From Mesorhizobium loti CJ3sym (GTDB lineage Bacteria > Pseudomonadota > Alphaproteobacteria > Rhizobiales > Rhizobiaceae), in the NCBI RefSeq assembly GCF_000472785.1, contig NZ_AXAL01000021.1, forward strand, positions 79,399 through 143,398: a DNA stretch of 64,000 bases. The letters run 5' to 3'. Below are positions 26,904 through 37,800 of this stretch, piece after piece. Within the stretch, counting starts at the first letter, position 1. Every line of letters begins with the position of its first letter. The notes under the pieces were generated by a model. It did no database searches, had not been told where the DNA came from, and was given only the letters and a program-made list of their open reading frames with translations. The position numbers and the translations under genes were made by a program.

Positions 26904-29459
26904 ATGCCGGGGCAAAACCCGCACGGAGCGGGATCGGCCGTTTCCGGCGGCCATGACGATTCAGGGACCATAGGCTCAGCCATCGAGGGCGGGCGCCTTT
27001 CATGGCGTGCCCGCGCGGGCCTGTTCCTGGCCAGTTCCGCGCTGTCCTATCCGTTGGCCAGCGCCGTCGCGCATGCCGAGAACGCAGCCGTGGCGACCGC
27101 CGGCCTGTCAATCAGCACAGTCGAGGTCATGCAGCTCGCCGTGTTCGTCGGCGTGACGGGCGCGGCGCTTTTGTCTGCCATCGTTCTCATCCGTGAACGC
27201 GCCCGCACCTCGGCGGAAAATGTCGAACTGAGAAGCCGCGTCGCCGATGTCAACGCGGCGCTGCGCCGTTCGGAAGCGCTACTCAATCTGCGCGACCAGC
27301 GGGTGATCGTCTGGGCCTCGGAAAACAAGAAGCCCGAACTCATAGGTACATTGCCGGTCGAAAGCGGCGCGCCAGAGGAGCGGGCGGCTTTCCTCGCCTT
27401 CGGCCGTTGGCTTATGCCGCGCTCGGCGGCGGCGCTCGAACATGCCGTTGCGGGCTTGCGCGAAAAGGCCAGGCCCTTCGACCTCGTCATCGAATCGCAG
27501 GCCGGCGCGCCGCTCGAAGTGCATGGCCGCAAGAGCGCCGCGCATATACTGGTGCGGTTTGTCTCGCTTTCCGAGACGCAGCGCAGCCAAGCCCGGCTGA
27601 AGATCGAGAACCAACGGCTGGCCGCCGACCATGACACGATGATCGGCCTGCTCGAGGCGCTGAAGATGCCGGCATGGCTGCGCGACGAGCACGATCGCCT
27701 GAAATGGGTCAACCGAGCCTATGCCGACGCGGTCGAGGCCGAGAGCGCGGAAGCCGCCGTCAGGGACGCCAAGGAGTTCCTTGGCGGCCAGGCGCGTGAA
27801 GCAATCGCCACCCAGCACAAATCGCACCCGATCTTCGAGCAGTCGCTGTCCACTGTAATCGAAGGCGACCGCCGCGTTTTCGCGGTGACCGACTTCGCCG
27901 GCGCCGACGGTTCAGCCGGCCTTGCCTGCGACACCAGCGCCATCGAGACCATTCGCGGCGAATATGAGCGTACGGTGCGCAGCCACGCCGACACGCTCGA
28001 CCAGCTCAACACCGCGGTCGCCATCTTCGACACCGACGAGAAGCTGCGCTTCTTCAACCAGGCGTTCCAGAAATTGTGGGGCCTCGACAGCGGCTTCCTG
28101 CACAGCGCGCCCGACAATGCGCTTTTGCTCGACCGGCTGCGCAGCGAAGGCAAGATAGCCGAGCAGCCTGAATGGCGCCGCTGGAAGGAAGGCTTGCTCG
28201 GCGCCTATCGCGCCGTGGAATCGCAGGAACATTGGTGGCACCTGCCCGACGGCAAGACCATCCGCGTCGTCGCCAATCCGCAGCCCAAGGGCGGCGTGAC
28301 CTGGGTGTTCGAGAACCTGACCGAAAAGATGGACCTGGAAAGCCGCTATCGCACGGCGGTGCGCGTCCAGGGCGAGACGCTCGACAACCTCGCTGAAGGC
28401 GTGGCGGTGTTCGGCCCCGACGGCCGGCTGCGGCTGTCGAACCCGGCCTTTGCCACGCTGTGGGGCCTGGGTGGCGAAGCCGCCAAGCCCAATGTGCACG
28501 TCTCGACGATCCGTGATCTTAGCGACCGGCAAGCGGTCGACAGCCCCTGGCCCGGCTTTGTCGCCGCCATCACCGGGTTCGACGACGAGCGCCGCGAGCG
28601 TCACGGCCAGACCGAGCTCAACAACGGCACGGTGCTGCGTTACGCCGTGATTCCGCTGCCCAACGGGCAGGTGATGATGACCTTCGTCGACGTCACCGAC
28701 AGCGTGCATGTCCAGCGCGCCCTGAAGGACAAGAACGAGGCGCTGGAGAAATCAGACCAGCTCAAGAACGACTTCGTCCAGCATGTGTCCTATGAGCTGC
28801 GCTCGCCGCTGACCAACATCATCGGCTTCACCGAACTGCTTTCGGTGCCCGCGACCGGACCGCTCACTCAAAAGCAGCGCGAGTATGTCGAGCATGTCAG
28901 CTCGTCCTCCTCGGTGCTTTTGACTATCGTCAACGACATACTGGACCTCGCGACGGTCGACGCCGGCATCATGCAGCTCGACATTTCCGAGGTGCAGGTC
29001 GACCGCACCATCGCGGCCGCCGCCGAGCTGGTTGCCGACCGGCTGCAGGAGCATTCGATCCGGCTCGAGGTCGACGCCGCTGCGGCGCCGAAGACGTTCC
29101 ACGGCGACGAAACCCGCATCCGCCAGATCCTCTACAATCTGCTCAGCAACGCCGCCAATTACGCGCCGGAGGCCAGCACCATCCGGCTCGCGTGCCGCCA
29201 GCTGGCAAACGGGGTGGAATTCTCGGTTCATGATGACGGCCCTGGCATGCCGCCGGATGTGCTCGATTCGGTGTTCCGCCGCTTCGAACCGCGCACCAAT
29301 GGCGGTCGCCGGCGCGGCGCCGGGCTCGGCCTGTCGATCGTCAAGAGCTTCGTCGAACTGCATGGCGGCAACGTTCGCATCGAAACCGGCAAGGACAAGG
29401 GCACGACCGTCATCTGCACCTTCCCCGACATGCCGGGCATCCGCGCCGCAGCCGAGTAG
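26904..29459 (+). CDS. divL: Histidine-kinase-like cell-cycle regulator DivL
   Basis: The 851-aa multi-PAS kinase-like protein has an N-terminal pair of hydrophobic segments (about residues 35-95), several PAS-type repeats (about 100-600) and a C-terminal HisKA/ATPase module. In the H-box, VSYELRSPLTNIIGFTELLS, tyrosine Y630 replaces the phospho-accepting histidine, the hallmark of DivL, which acts on the CckA-CtrA cell-cycle pathway rather than as an ordinary kinase. The ATPase boxes remain (LLSNAANYAPEAS, DDGPGMP, GAGLGLSI). The start ATG 26904 has GGAGAGG upstream; an in-frame TTG at 26874 is less likely. The position beside ahcY and tsaE agrees with other Rhizobiales. Confidence 0.88.
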   Translation: MPGQNPHGAGSAVSGGHDDSGTIGSAIEGGRLSWRARAGLFLASSALSYPLASAVAHAENAAVATAGLSISTVEVMQLAVFVGVTGAALLSAIVLIRERARTSAENVELRSRVADVNAALRRSEALLNLRDQRVIVWASENKKPELIGTLPVESGAPEERAAFLAFGRWLMPRSAAALEHAVAGLREKARPFDLVIESQAGAPLEVHGRKSAAHILVRFVSLSETQRSQARLKIENQRLAADHDTMIGLLEALKMPAWLRDEHDRLKWVNRAYADAVEAESAEAAVRDAKEFLGGQAREAIATQHKSHPIFEQSLSTVIEGDRRVFAVTDFAGADGSAGLACDTSAIETIRGEYERTVRSHADTLDQLNTAVAIFDTDEKLRFFNQAFQKLWGLDSGFLHSAPDNALLLDRLRSEGKIAEQPEWRRWKEGLLGAYRAVESQEHWWHLPDGKTIRVVANPQPKGGVTWVFENLTEKMDLESRYRTAVRVQGETLDNLAEGVAVFGPDGRLRLSNPAFATLWGLGGEAAKPNVHVSTIRDLSDRQAVDSPWPGFVAAITGFDDERRERHGQTELNNGTVLRYAVIPLPNGQVMMTFVDVTDSVHVQRALKDKNEALEKSDQLKNDFVQHVSYELRSPLTNIIGFTELLSVPATGPLTQKQREYVEHVSSSSSVLLTIVNDILDLATVDAGIMQLDISEVQVDRTIAAAAELVADRLQEHSIRLEVDAAAAPKTFHGDETRIRQILYNLLSNAANYAPEASTIRLACRQLANGVEFSVHDDGPGMPPDVLDSVFRRFEPRTNGGRRRGAGLGLSIVKSFVELHGGNVRIETGKDKGTTVICTFPDMPGIRAAAE

Positions 29460-29467
29460 CGCGCTCG

Positions 29468-30979
29468 ATGACGGGTTTGGTGATCGAGCGTCTGCTCGCC
29501 GATGAGACACAGACAGCGAGGCTGGGCGAGGATCTGGCGCTGGCGTTGCGCGCCGGCGACGTGCTGGCGCTCAAGGGCGATCTCGGCGCCGGCAAGTCGA
29601 CGCTCGCACGCGCCCTGATCCGGACGCTGGCCGACGATGCCGGTCTCGACGTGCCGAGCCCGACCTTCACCTTGGTGCAGAGCTACGACACCCGCATTCC
29701 AGTGCATCATTTCGACCTCTACCGCCTGTCGTCGGCAAGCGAACTCGACGAGCTCGGCTTCGACGAAGCGCTGACGCAAGGCGCTGCCCTGGTCGAATGG
29801 CCCGAGCGCGCCGAAGGCTATTTGCCGAAAACGACGCTCTTGATCGAACTCGTCGAGCATGGCGAGGGCCGGCTGGCGCGGCTCTCGGGGCAAGGAGCGA
29901 CCTTCGACCGCGCGGCGCGATCGCTGGCCATGCGCGGTTTTCTGGAAGACGCCGGCTGGGGCAAGGCTCAGCGGCGCCATTTCATCGGCGACGCCTCCGC
30001 CCGCTCCTATGAGATCGTGACGCTCGCTGGCCAAGAGCCGCGTGTGCTGATGAACTCGCCGCGACTGGTGCTCGGGCCGCCTGTGCGCGACGGCAAACCC
30101 TACGCCGTGATCGCTCACACCGCGCAATCGGTCTCCGCCTTCGTCGCCATCGACCATGCCCTGAAGGCCGGCGGTGTCAGTGTTCCCGAAATCCATGCCG
30201 AGGACCAGGACCAGGGTTTTTTGCTGCTCGAACATCTCGGTGCTGAAGGGTTTCTCGGTGGGGATGGCGAACCGCTGGCCGAGCGCTATGCGGCGGCGGC
30301 CGAACTGCTGGCTATGATGCATGGCCGGACCTGGCCGCAGCGTCTGCAGGCCGGACCGGGCAATTTCCATGAGGTGCCCCCCTTCGATCACGATGCGATG
30401 ATGATCGAAGCCGACCTGCTGGTCGATTGGTACGTGCCGGCGATATCGGGTGGCCCGGCGAGCGGCGAATTGCGCACCGGCTACGCCAGGGAATGGAACG
30501 CGCTTTTCGACCGGTTGAAAGGCAGCGAATACACGCTGATGCTGCGCGACTTCCATTCGCCCAACATCATCTGGCGCGGCGATCGTTCCGGGCATGACCG
30601 GCTGAGCATCGTCGATTTCCAGGATGCGCTGATCGGCCCATCAGCCTATGACGTCGCTTCGCTTGCCATGGATGCCCGCGTCACCATCTCGCCCGAGATA
30701 GAGAAGCAGACGCTCGATGCCTATGTTGCGGCGCGCCATGCTGCAGGGGCTTTTGACGAAGCAGGTTTCCTGGAAGCGTATGCAATCATGGCGGCGCAGC
30801 GCAATTCCAAGATTCTTGGCATTTTCGTGCGGCTCGAAAAGCGCGACGGCAAACCCTATTATCTCAGACACCTGCCGCGCATCCGCGACTATCTGCGCCG
30901 GGCGCTGTCCCACCCGGCGCTCGCCAGCCTGCGGGATTTCTACGACGCGCACGGGCTGCTTGAGGAACGAACGCTGTGA
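29468..30979 (+). CDS. Fusion of TsaE (tRNA t6A ATPase) and AmgK-like sugar kinase
   Basis: A 503-aa two-domain protein. Residues about 1-150 are TsaE, with P-loop GDLGAGKST (37-45) and TFTLVQSYDT...HFDLYRL, the ATPase needed for threonylcarbamoyladenosine in tRNA. Residues about 160-503 are an APH-fold kinase (AmgK: MurNAc/GlcNAc anomeric kinase) with catalytic RDFHSPNII (D361) and VDFQDALIGP (D383). The next gene is murU, the partner of AmgK in peptidoglycan recycling. The GTGA overlap of its stop with murU supports coupling. Fusions of this kind are known in alphaproteobacteria; the substrate of the kinase half is inferred. Confidence 0.88.
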   Translation: MTGLVIERLLADETQTARLGEDLALALRAGDVLALKGDLGAGKSTLARALIRTLADDAGLDVPSPTFTLVQSYDTRIPVHHFDLYRLSSASELDELGFDEALTQGAALVEWPERAEGYLPKTTLLIELVEHGEGRLARLSGQGATFDRAARSLAMRGFLEDAGWGKAQRRHFIGDASARSYEIVTLAGQEPRVLMNSPRLVLGPPVRDGKPYAVIAHTAQSVSAFVAIDHALKAGGVSVPEIHAEDQDQGFLLLEHLGAEGFLGGDGEPLAERYAAAAELLAMMHGRTWPQRLQAGPGNFHEVPPFDHDAMMIEADLLVDWYVPAISGGPASGELRTGYAREWNALFDRLKGSEYTLMLRDFHSPNIIWRGDRSGHDRLSIVDFQDALIGPSAYDVASLAMDARVTISPEIEKQTLDAYVAARHAAGAFDEAGFLEAYAIMAAQRNSKILGIFVRLEKRDGKPYYLRHLPRIRDYLRRALSHPALASLRDFYDAHGLLEERTL

Positions 30980-31722
30980 CAGCAAGACCGGACACTGCCA
31001 TTGTGCCCAGAACTGCAATCGTACTCGCCGCCGGGCTCGGCAAGCGCATGCGGCCGATCACCGACACCATCCCCAAGCCTCTGGTCAGGATCGCCGGCAA
31101 GACGCTGCTCGACTGGGGCCTGGACAGCCTCGCCGCCGCCGGCGTCGACAAGGCGGTGGTCAACGTCCACTATCTTCCCGACCAGATCGTCGCTCACGTC
31201 GCCGCGCGCCATGTGCCTCGCATCATCATTTCCGATGAAAGCGACCGGCTGCTCGATTCCGCCGGCGGTATCGTCAAGGCGCTGCCGGAATTGGGCGACC
31301 AGCCTTTCTATATCCTCAACGCCGACACCTTCTGGATCGATCACGGTCCGCTCAATCTCGGCCGCCTCGCCCTTGCATGGGACGCCGCGAAAATGGATAT
31401 TCTGCTGATGCTGGCGGATCTCCATCAGGCGACAGGACATTGCGGCTCCACCGATTTCCTGGTGGCGCCGGACGGTGCCTTGCGGCGTTCGAAAGGCGAC
31501 CCGGCCGGCCTGATCTATGCCGGCGCGGCGATCATCCATCCGCGTCTGTTCAAGGGTGCACCCGCTGAACCGCACTCGCTCAACGCCTATTTCGACACGG
31601 CAATAGCCGCTGGCCGCCTGTTCGGCATGAAGATGCAGGGCCACTGGATTACCGTCGGCACGCCCGATGCCATCCCGCTGGCGGAAGACGCCGTAGCCGG
31701 CGCACTAGCCGAGATGCAATGA
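30976..31722 (+). CDS. murU: N-acetylmuramate 1-phosphate uridylyltransferase MurU
   Basis: A 248-aa nucleotidyltransferase of the sugar-phosphate family: TAIVLAAGLGKRMRPITDTIPKPLV (nucleotide binding), ILNADTFW (metal site) and a hydrophobic end. With AmgK it makes UDP-MurNAc from recycled MurNAc, bypassing fosfomycin-sensitive de novo synthesis. The GTG start overlaps the preceding stop, and its own stop overlaps addB. The exact sugar (MurNAc versus GlcNAc or mannose) rests on context with AmgK. Confidence 0.85.
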   Translation: MTARPDTAIVPRTAIVLAAGLGKRMRPITDTIPKPLVRIAGKTLLDWGLDSLAAAGVDKAVVNVHYLPDQIVAHVAARHVPRIIISDESDRLLDSAGGIVKALPELGDQPFYILNADTFWIDHGPLNLGRLALAWDAAKMDILLMLADLHQATGHCGSTDFLVAPDGALRRSKGDPAGLIYAGAAIIHPRLFKGAPAEPHSLNAYFDTAIAAGRLFGMKMQGHWITVGTPDAIPLAEDAVAGALAEMQ

Positions 31723-34700
31723 GCGGCCCAAGCCGCGTTTTCTCTATTCCCCCCGGAGCGCCGTTTCTGCCGACGCTGGCCGAGGCGCTGCTTGCCGGCC
31801 GTCTGGTTCCCGGATTTCGGTTCGACGGCGACCCGCTCGCTCTGGCCGATGTCACCATCTATGTGCCGACGCGCCGCGCCGCGCGCGCCTTGCGCGGTGT
31901 CTTCGTCGACAGTTTGAAGGCACGTGGCGGTGGCGGTTCGGCGATCCTGCCGGTCATACGCCCGCTCGGCGAGTTCGACGAAGATGAAACCCTGTTCGAG
32001 GTCGAGCCGGCGGCGGCGATCGATCTTGCACCGCCGATCTCGGCAACCGAACGCCTGTTGCTGCTGACGCCGCTGGTGCGCGCGTGGAAACGCCGGCTGC
32101 CGGAGCATGTGGCGAAGCTTTTCGCAGAGGAAATCGTCATCCCCGCCTCCACCGCCGATGCGATCTGGCTGGCGCGCGACCTTGCCGGGCTGATGGACGA
32201 GATCGAGACCGAAGGTACCGACTGGGCAAAGCTTGCAGGCCTGGTGACCGGCAACCTTGCCGGATGGTGGCAAGTGACGCTCGAATTCCTCGGCATCGTC
32301 ACCGAGGCCTGGCCGAAATTCCTGATCGAGAGCGACCGCTCCAATCCGGCCGCGCACCGCAGCGCGCTGATCCGCACCGAGGCGGCGCGGCTGCGGCGCA
32401 ATCCACCGGCCGGACCGGTCATTGCCGCTGGCTCCACAGGCTCGATACCGGCCACGGCCGAACTGCTTGCCGCGATCGCCCGCTTGCCCGGCGGCGCCAT
32501 CGTGCTGCCCGGGCTCGATCAAACTCTGGATGAAGCGTCCTTCCAGGCGCTTGTCGCCCCCGGCGCTCGCCCTGCCGTGCTTGGCCATCCGCAATATGGC
32601 CTGGCCAGACTGATCGGCAAGATCGGCGTGCTGCGCTCAGATGTCGAAGAGATCGGCGTGCCCGGGCCGCACCTTGCACTTCGCGCAGCGCTTGTCGGCG
32701 AGGCGCTGCGGCCGGCCGAAACCACCGAATTGTGGGCCGAAACGCGCAACGGGTTTTCGGCGTCTGATATTGCCGGTTCCTTCGCCGATGTGACGTTGCT
32801 TGAGGCGGCGAGTGAACGCGACGAGGCCATCGCCATTGCCGTCGCGCTAAAACAGGCTGTCGAACAGCCCGGCCAAAGGGCAGCTCTCGTCACCGGCGAT
32901 CGCGCGCTGGCACGGCGCGTCTGCGTCGAACTCCAGCGCTTCGGCGTCGTTGCCGACGATTCCGGCGGCACACCCCTCGCCAACAGCCCGGCGGCCAGCC
33001 TGCTCCGACTGGCGCTCGAAGCGGTGTTCCGGCCGGGCGGCCCGGTCGGCCTGCTGTCGCTGCTCAAGCATCCGCTGCTCGGACTCGGTCTGGAGAGGGC
33101 TGATGTGCGCCATGCGGCCGGACTGGTCGAACTGGTGACGCTGCGCGGCGGCACCGGCCGCCCCGATATCGTTTCGCTGCCGGATCTTTTCGAAACTCGT
33201 CTGACCGGCCTGGGCGGCGACAGCCGACCGCCCTTCTGGTTTTCTCGGCTGACCGTGCGCTCCATCGAAGATGCTCGCGACCTGCTCGCACGCCTGACAG
33301 AAGCACTGGCGCCGCTCTCGGCCTTTCGCGGCGAGGCGGATGCCGATCTTGCCGCGCTGGTCAAAGCCAGCGTCGTGTCCTTGGAAAATCTCGGCCGTTC
33401 CGCCGACGGCGGCCTGGGCGAACTCTATGCCGGCGATGCCGGCGAAAAGCTCGCCGAATTGTTGCGCGGGCTGGTCGCGGCATCGGCATCGCTGTCTTTC
33501 GCGGTGAGCGAATGGCCCGATGTGATGGACGCGCTGATCGCGCCGGAGACGGTCAAGCCGGCGCAAGGCACCGACCGGAACATCGCCATCTGGGGCGCGC
33601 TGGAAGCGCGACTGCAGGATGTCGACACGCTGGTCATCGGCGGGCTGAACGAGGGTGTCTGGCCACGCAAGCCGGAGAGCGACCGCTTCATGTCGCGGCT
33701 GATGAAGACCGGCATCGACCTCGAGCCGCCGGAACGGCGCATTGGCCTCGCCGCGCATGACTTCCAGATGGCGATGGGCGCCAGACACGTGCTGCTGGCC
33801 CGCTCGGCGCGTTCGGGCGACGCACCCGCGGTGCCGTCACGCTGGCTGCAGCGCCTGCTCACCTTCATCGGCACCGACCAGGCGTCGGCGCTGCGCCAGC
33901 GCGGCAACGAATTGCTGGCCTGGGCACGCGCATTAGACACCGGGCCGAAGCGGGACTTCGCGCCGCGACCGCAGCCGAAACCGCCATTGGCGGTGCGCCC
34001 GACGCATTTCTCGGTCACCGAAATCGAGACCTTGCGCCGCGATCCCTACGCCGTCTACGCAAGGCGAATCCTCGACCTGCTGCCGCTCGACCCGCTCATC
34101 CGCGACCCTGGCGCTGCCGAACGCGGCACGCTGTTTCACGCCATCCTGCATCTATTCTCGTCAGAGGTGGCCGATCCGCGGGCGCCGGATGCGCTGACCA
34201 GCCTCATTGCCGCCGGCCGCACCTGCTTTGCCGAAGCCGCCCTTCCAGCCGATGTCGAGGCCGTGTGGTGGCCACGCTTCGAAAAACTCGCCGCCAACAT
34301 CATCGAGTGGGAGCGCACGCGTGCCGACGCGGTGGTCCAGCGGCATGCAGAGGAGCGGGCGGGGAAGACCGTCGTCGGCCAGTCCGGCGTGACGCTGTCC
34401 GGTTATGCCGACCGCGTCGACCTGCTCGCAGGCGGCATGGCCGATATACTGGACTACAAGACCGGCTCCTCGCCATCCAAGGCGCAGGCGCACACGCTGC
34501 TTGCACCGCAGCTGGCGCTGGAAGGCGCGTTGCTGCGGCGTGGCGCCTTCAGGGATTTGGGCGCGCGTGAACCGTCGCAACTGGCGTTCGTGCGGCTGAA
34601 GCCGAATGGCGAGGTGTTCGAAGAGTCCATCCTCGAACACAACCGCCAGCCGCGAACCGCCGCCGATCTTGCCGAAGAGGCCTGGGCACGGCTGGAAAAG

Positions 34701-34853
34701 CTTTTGATCCATTATGCCGATCCGGCGACCGGATATCTGTCGCGCGCGCTGCCGTTTCGCGAGGGCGAGACCGATGGCGACTACGACCATCTCGCCCGTG
34801 TGCTCGAATGGTCGGCCGGCGGCGACGCCGGGGACGAGGGAGGGGAGGCATGA
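31719..34853 (+). CDS. addB: Double-strand break repair protein AddB
   Basis: The 1044-aa subunit of the AddAB helicase-nuclease processes broken DNA ends for RecA recombination. The N-terminus is an inactive helicase-like region (VPTRRAARALRGVF), and the middle has NEGVWPRKPESDRFMSR. The C-terminal PD-(D/E)XK nuclease is visible as RDPGAAERGTLFHAILH and GYADRVDLLAGG...ILDYKTG. It overlaps murU by 4 bases and addA by 4 bases, so all are one operon. Confidence 0.95.
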   Translation: MSGPSRVFSIPPGAPFLPTLAEALLAGRLVPGFRFDGDPLALADVTIYVPTRRAARALRGVFVDSLKARGGGGSAILPVIRPLGEFDEDETLFEVEPAAAIDLAPPISATERLLLLTPLVRAWKRRLPEHVAKLFAEEIVIPASTADAIWLARDLAGLMDEIETEGTDWAKLAGLVTGNLAGWWQVTLEFLGIVTEAWPKFLIESDRSNPAAHRSALIRTEAARLRRNPPAGPVIAAGSTGSIPATAELLAAIARLPGGAIVLPGLDQTLDEASFQALVAPGARPAVLGHPQYGLARLIGKIGVLRSDVEEIGVPGPHLALRAALVGEALRPAETTELWAETRNGFSASDIAGSFADVTLLEAASERDEAIAIAVALKQAVEQPGQRAALVTGDRALARRVCVELQRFGVVADDSGGTPLANSPAASLLRLALEAVFRPGGPVGLLSLLKHPLLGLGLERADVRHAAGLVELVTLRGGTGRPDIVSLPDLFETRLTGLGGDSRPPFWFSRLTVRSIEDARDLLARLTEALAPLSAFRGEADADLAALVKASVVSLENLGRSADGGLGELYAGDAGEKLAELLRGLVAASASLSFAVSEWPDVMDALIAPETVKPAQGTDRNIAIWGALEARLQDVDTLVIGGLNEGVWPRKPESDRFMSRLMKTGIDLEPPERRIGLAAHDFQMAMGARHVLLARSARSGDAPAVPSRWLQRLLTFIGTDQASALRQRGNELLAWARALDTGPKRDFAPRPQPKPPLAVRPTHFSVTEIETLRRDPYAVYARRILDLLPLDPLIRDPGAAERGTLFHAILHLFSSEVADPRAPDALTSLIAAGRTCFAEAALPADVEAVWWPRFEKLAANIIEWERTRADAVVQRHAEERAGKTVVGQSGVTLSGYADRVDLLAGGMADILDYKTGSSPSKAQAHTLLAPQLALEGALLRRGAFRDLGAREPSQLAFVRLKPNGEVFEESILEHNRQPRTAADLAEEAWARLEKLLIHYADPATGYLSRALPFREGETDGDYDHLARVLEWSAGGDAGDEGGEA

Positions 34854-37800
34854 AGAAGGCCTATCCCATCCCGAGCGACACCGCCAACAGCCAGGCCCGC
34901 GCCGCCGATCCGCAAAACTCCGCCTGGGTGTCGGCCAATGCCGGCTCCGGCAAGACCCATGTGCTGGCGCAGCGCGTCATCCGGCTGCTGCTCAACGGCA
35001 CCGACCCGTCGAAGATCCTGTGCCTGACCTATACGCGCGCCGCCGCCGCCAATATGTCGAACCGGGTTTTTTCCACGCTGTCGGACTGGACGGTTCTCGG
35101 CGACGCCGAGCTTTCGGCAAAGGTCGAGGCGCTGGAGGGACGCCGGCCAGACCGCGACACCATGCGCCGGGCGCGGCGCCTGTTCGCCGAGGCGCTGGAG
35201 ACACCCGGCGGGCTAAAGATCCAGACCATCCATGCCTTCTGCGAATCCGTGCTCCACCAGTTCCCGCTGGAAGCCAACATTCCCGCCCATTTCGAGCTGC
35301 TCGACAGCCAGATGGAGGCATCGCTTTTCGCCTCGGCGCGTCGCGAAATGATTTCCGGCACGGCTGCCGGCAACGCGGATCTGGCAGACGCCTTCGCCGC
35401 TGTGCTGGAGCGTGGCGGCGAAGCCGGTCTCGATGTGTTGCTCGGCGAGATCGTGCGCAAACGCGACGGGTTGCGCGATTTCCTCGATGCCGTCGGGCGT
35501 GACAGCTTTCAGCCACTGTTCGATGAATTCCATTTCCACGCCGGCCGGACCGCCGATGGAATAGCGGCATCGGTGTGGCCACTGCCGGGCTTCCTGCCCG
35601 ACTATTTTGCCGACTTCGCCCAGGCCGCCGAATCCACCGACGCCAGATCGGTGCTGAACAACATCCTGCCCTATGCGCGTCAGGCTTTTGCAGAGAGCGA
35701 TCCCATTCGCCGCCTGCAATTGCTCGCAAGGGCCTTCCTCAAGACGGACGGCGATCCCTATGATCCGGCAAAGGCCTTCAAAAAGGCGCTGACCGACCGA
35801 TTGCCGGATCTCGCCGAGCGCTACCTGTCGGCGGCCAAAGCCATCATTGAAACCGTCGACCGGCTGGCGCTGTTCCGGATGCTGGAAGGCACGGCTGCTG
35901 CGCTGACCATCGCCGACTGGCTGATCGCCCGCTACGAAGCGCTGAAGCGCAGCCGCGGCTTTCTCGACTTCAACGATCTGATCACCCGCACGGTCAACCT
36001 GCTGGCGCGTCCCGATGCCGGCCCCTGGGTGCAGTACAAGCTCGACCAGGGCATCGACCATATCCTCCTCGACGAGGCGCAGGACACCAGCCCGGATCAA
36101 TGGGAAGTGGTGAAGCGGCTGGCGGAGGAATTTTTCGCCGGTTTCGGCGCGCGCGACCGGGTCCATCGCACGGTCTTTGCCGTCGGCGACGAGAAGCAGT
36201 CTATCTACTCCTTTCAGGGTGCTGCCCCGGACTCGTTCGCCGACAGCCGGCTGCTGTTCGCGGGACGGGTGCGCGATGCAGAGGCGTCCTTCGCCGACCT
36301 CAAGCTGACCTGGTCATTTCGCTCGACCGACGATGTGCTGGCCGCCGTTGACCGCGTCTTTGCCGACCCAATCGTGCGGCGCGGCATCAGCCACGATCCC
36401 GATCCGCTGAACCACAAGGCGATCCGCACCGATGCGCCGGGTTATGTCGAGGTCTGGCCGTCGATCGGCACTGAAGCCGTCGACGAGCCCGACGATTGGA
36501 CGAAATCCATCGACCACGCCCATGCGCCGGCGGTGCGGGTTGCCGAGAATGTGGCGGCGACCATTGCCGGCTGGATCGGCAAGGGCGAGATCATCGAGGG
36601 CCGTGGCAAGCGGCTGCGACCCGGCGACGTGCTGGTGCTGGTGCGCAAGCGCGACAGCTTCGTTCATGCGCTGACCCGCGCTTTGAAACGCCGCGACATT
36701 CCGGTCGCCGGCGCGGACCGGCTGAGCCTGCCCGGCCATATCGCGGTCAAGGACCTGATCGCGCTCGGCCATCTCCTCATCCAGCCGCAGGACGATCTGT
36801 CGCTCGCCGCCGTGCTGCGCAGCCCGATCTTCGACTTACCTGAGGAGACGCTGTTCGCACTCGCCGCGCAGAGGCCGCCTGGCCTGTCGCTGGCCACATC
36901 GGTGCGCCAGCATGCCGGTGACGATGAAGTCCTCGCAAAGGTCGTCGCCCAGCTTGACGTCTGGACAAACGAGGCCGCCTTCCAGCCGGTGTTCGAGTTC
37001 TATGCCGGCCTGCTGGCGCGTGATGGCGTGCGCCGGAAAATGATCGCTCGCCTCGGGCCAGAGGCAGGCGACATTCTCGACGAGTTCCTGAGCTTCTGCC
37101 TTGCCGAGGAACGGACCAGCCTGCCCGGGCTGGAAGCCTTCCTGTCGACGCTGGAGAATGCCGGCCCCGAAATCAAGCGCGAGATGGACCAGACCCGCGA
37201 CGAGGTCCGCGTCATGACCGTGCATGCCGCCAAGGGCCTGGAGGCGCCGGTGGTGTTCCTGGTCGATGGCGGCTCCGCCCCATTCAGCGACCAGCATCTG
37301 CCACGGCTTATGCCCTTCAAGGGCTCGGGTAGCTACTGGGAGGGCAAGGGCTATCTCTGGCGTTCGGCCAGCGATGTCGCCAACGGCTTCTCGAAGGCGG
37401 CAGCAGCGCGGGCAAGGGAACTGGCCGACGACGAATACCGCCGGCTGCTCTATGTCGGCATGACCCGCGCCGAGGACCGGCTGATCGTCTGCGGCTATCA
37501 CGGCAAGCGGGCGCCGAATGCCGGCACCTGGCATTCGATCGTCAGCCGCGCGCTGATCGGTGCGCCGGAAAGCGAGCAGCGCCCGCACCCCGCCAGCGGC
37601 GAGCCGGTGTACCGTTTCCACGTCACCAAATTGCCGCCGGTCGCGCCAAGCACCAGTGAACAGGCGCGGCAGGCCGACGCTTTCGGGCCGTTGCCGGCGA
37701 CCCTGTTCCGGCCCTTGCCTCCCTTCGAGGACCTGCCGCGACCGTTGTCGCCATCCGGCGCCTCGGCACTGATCGACGAAGGCAAGGAAGCGGTGGTCGA

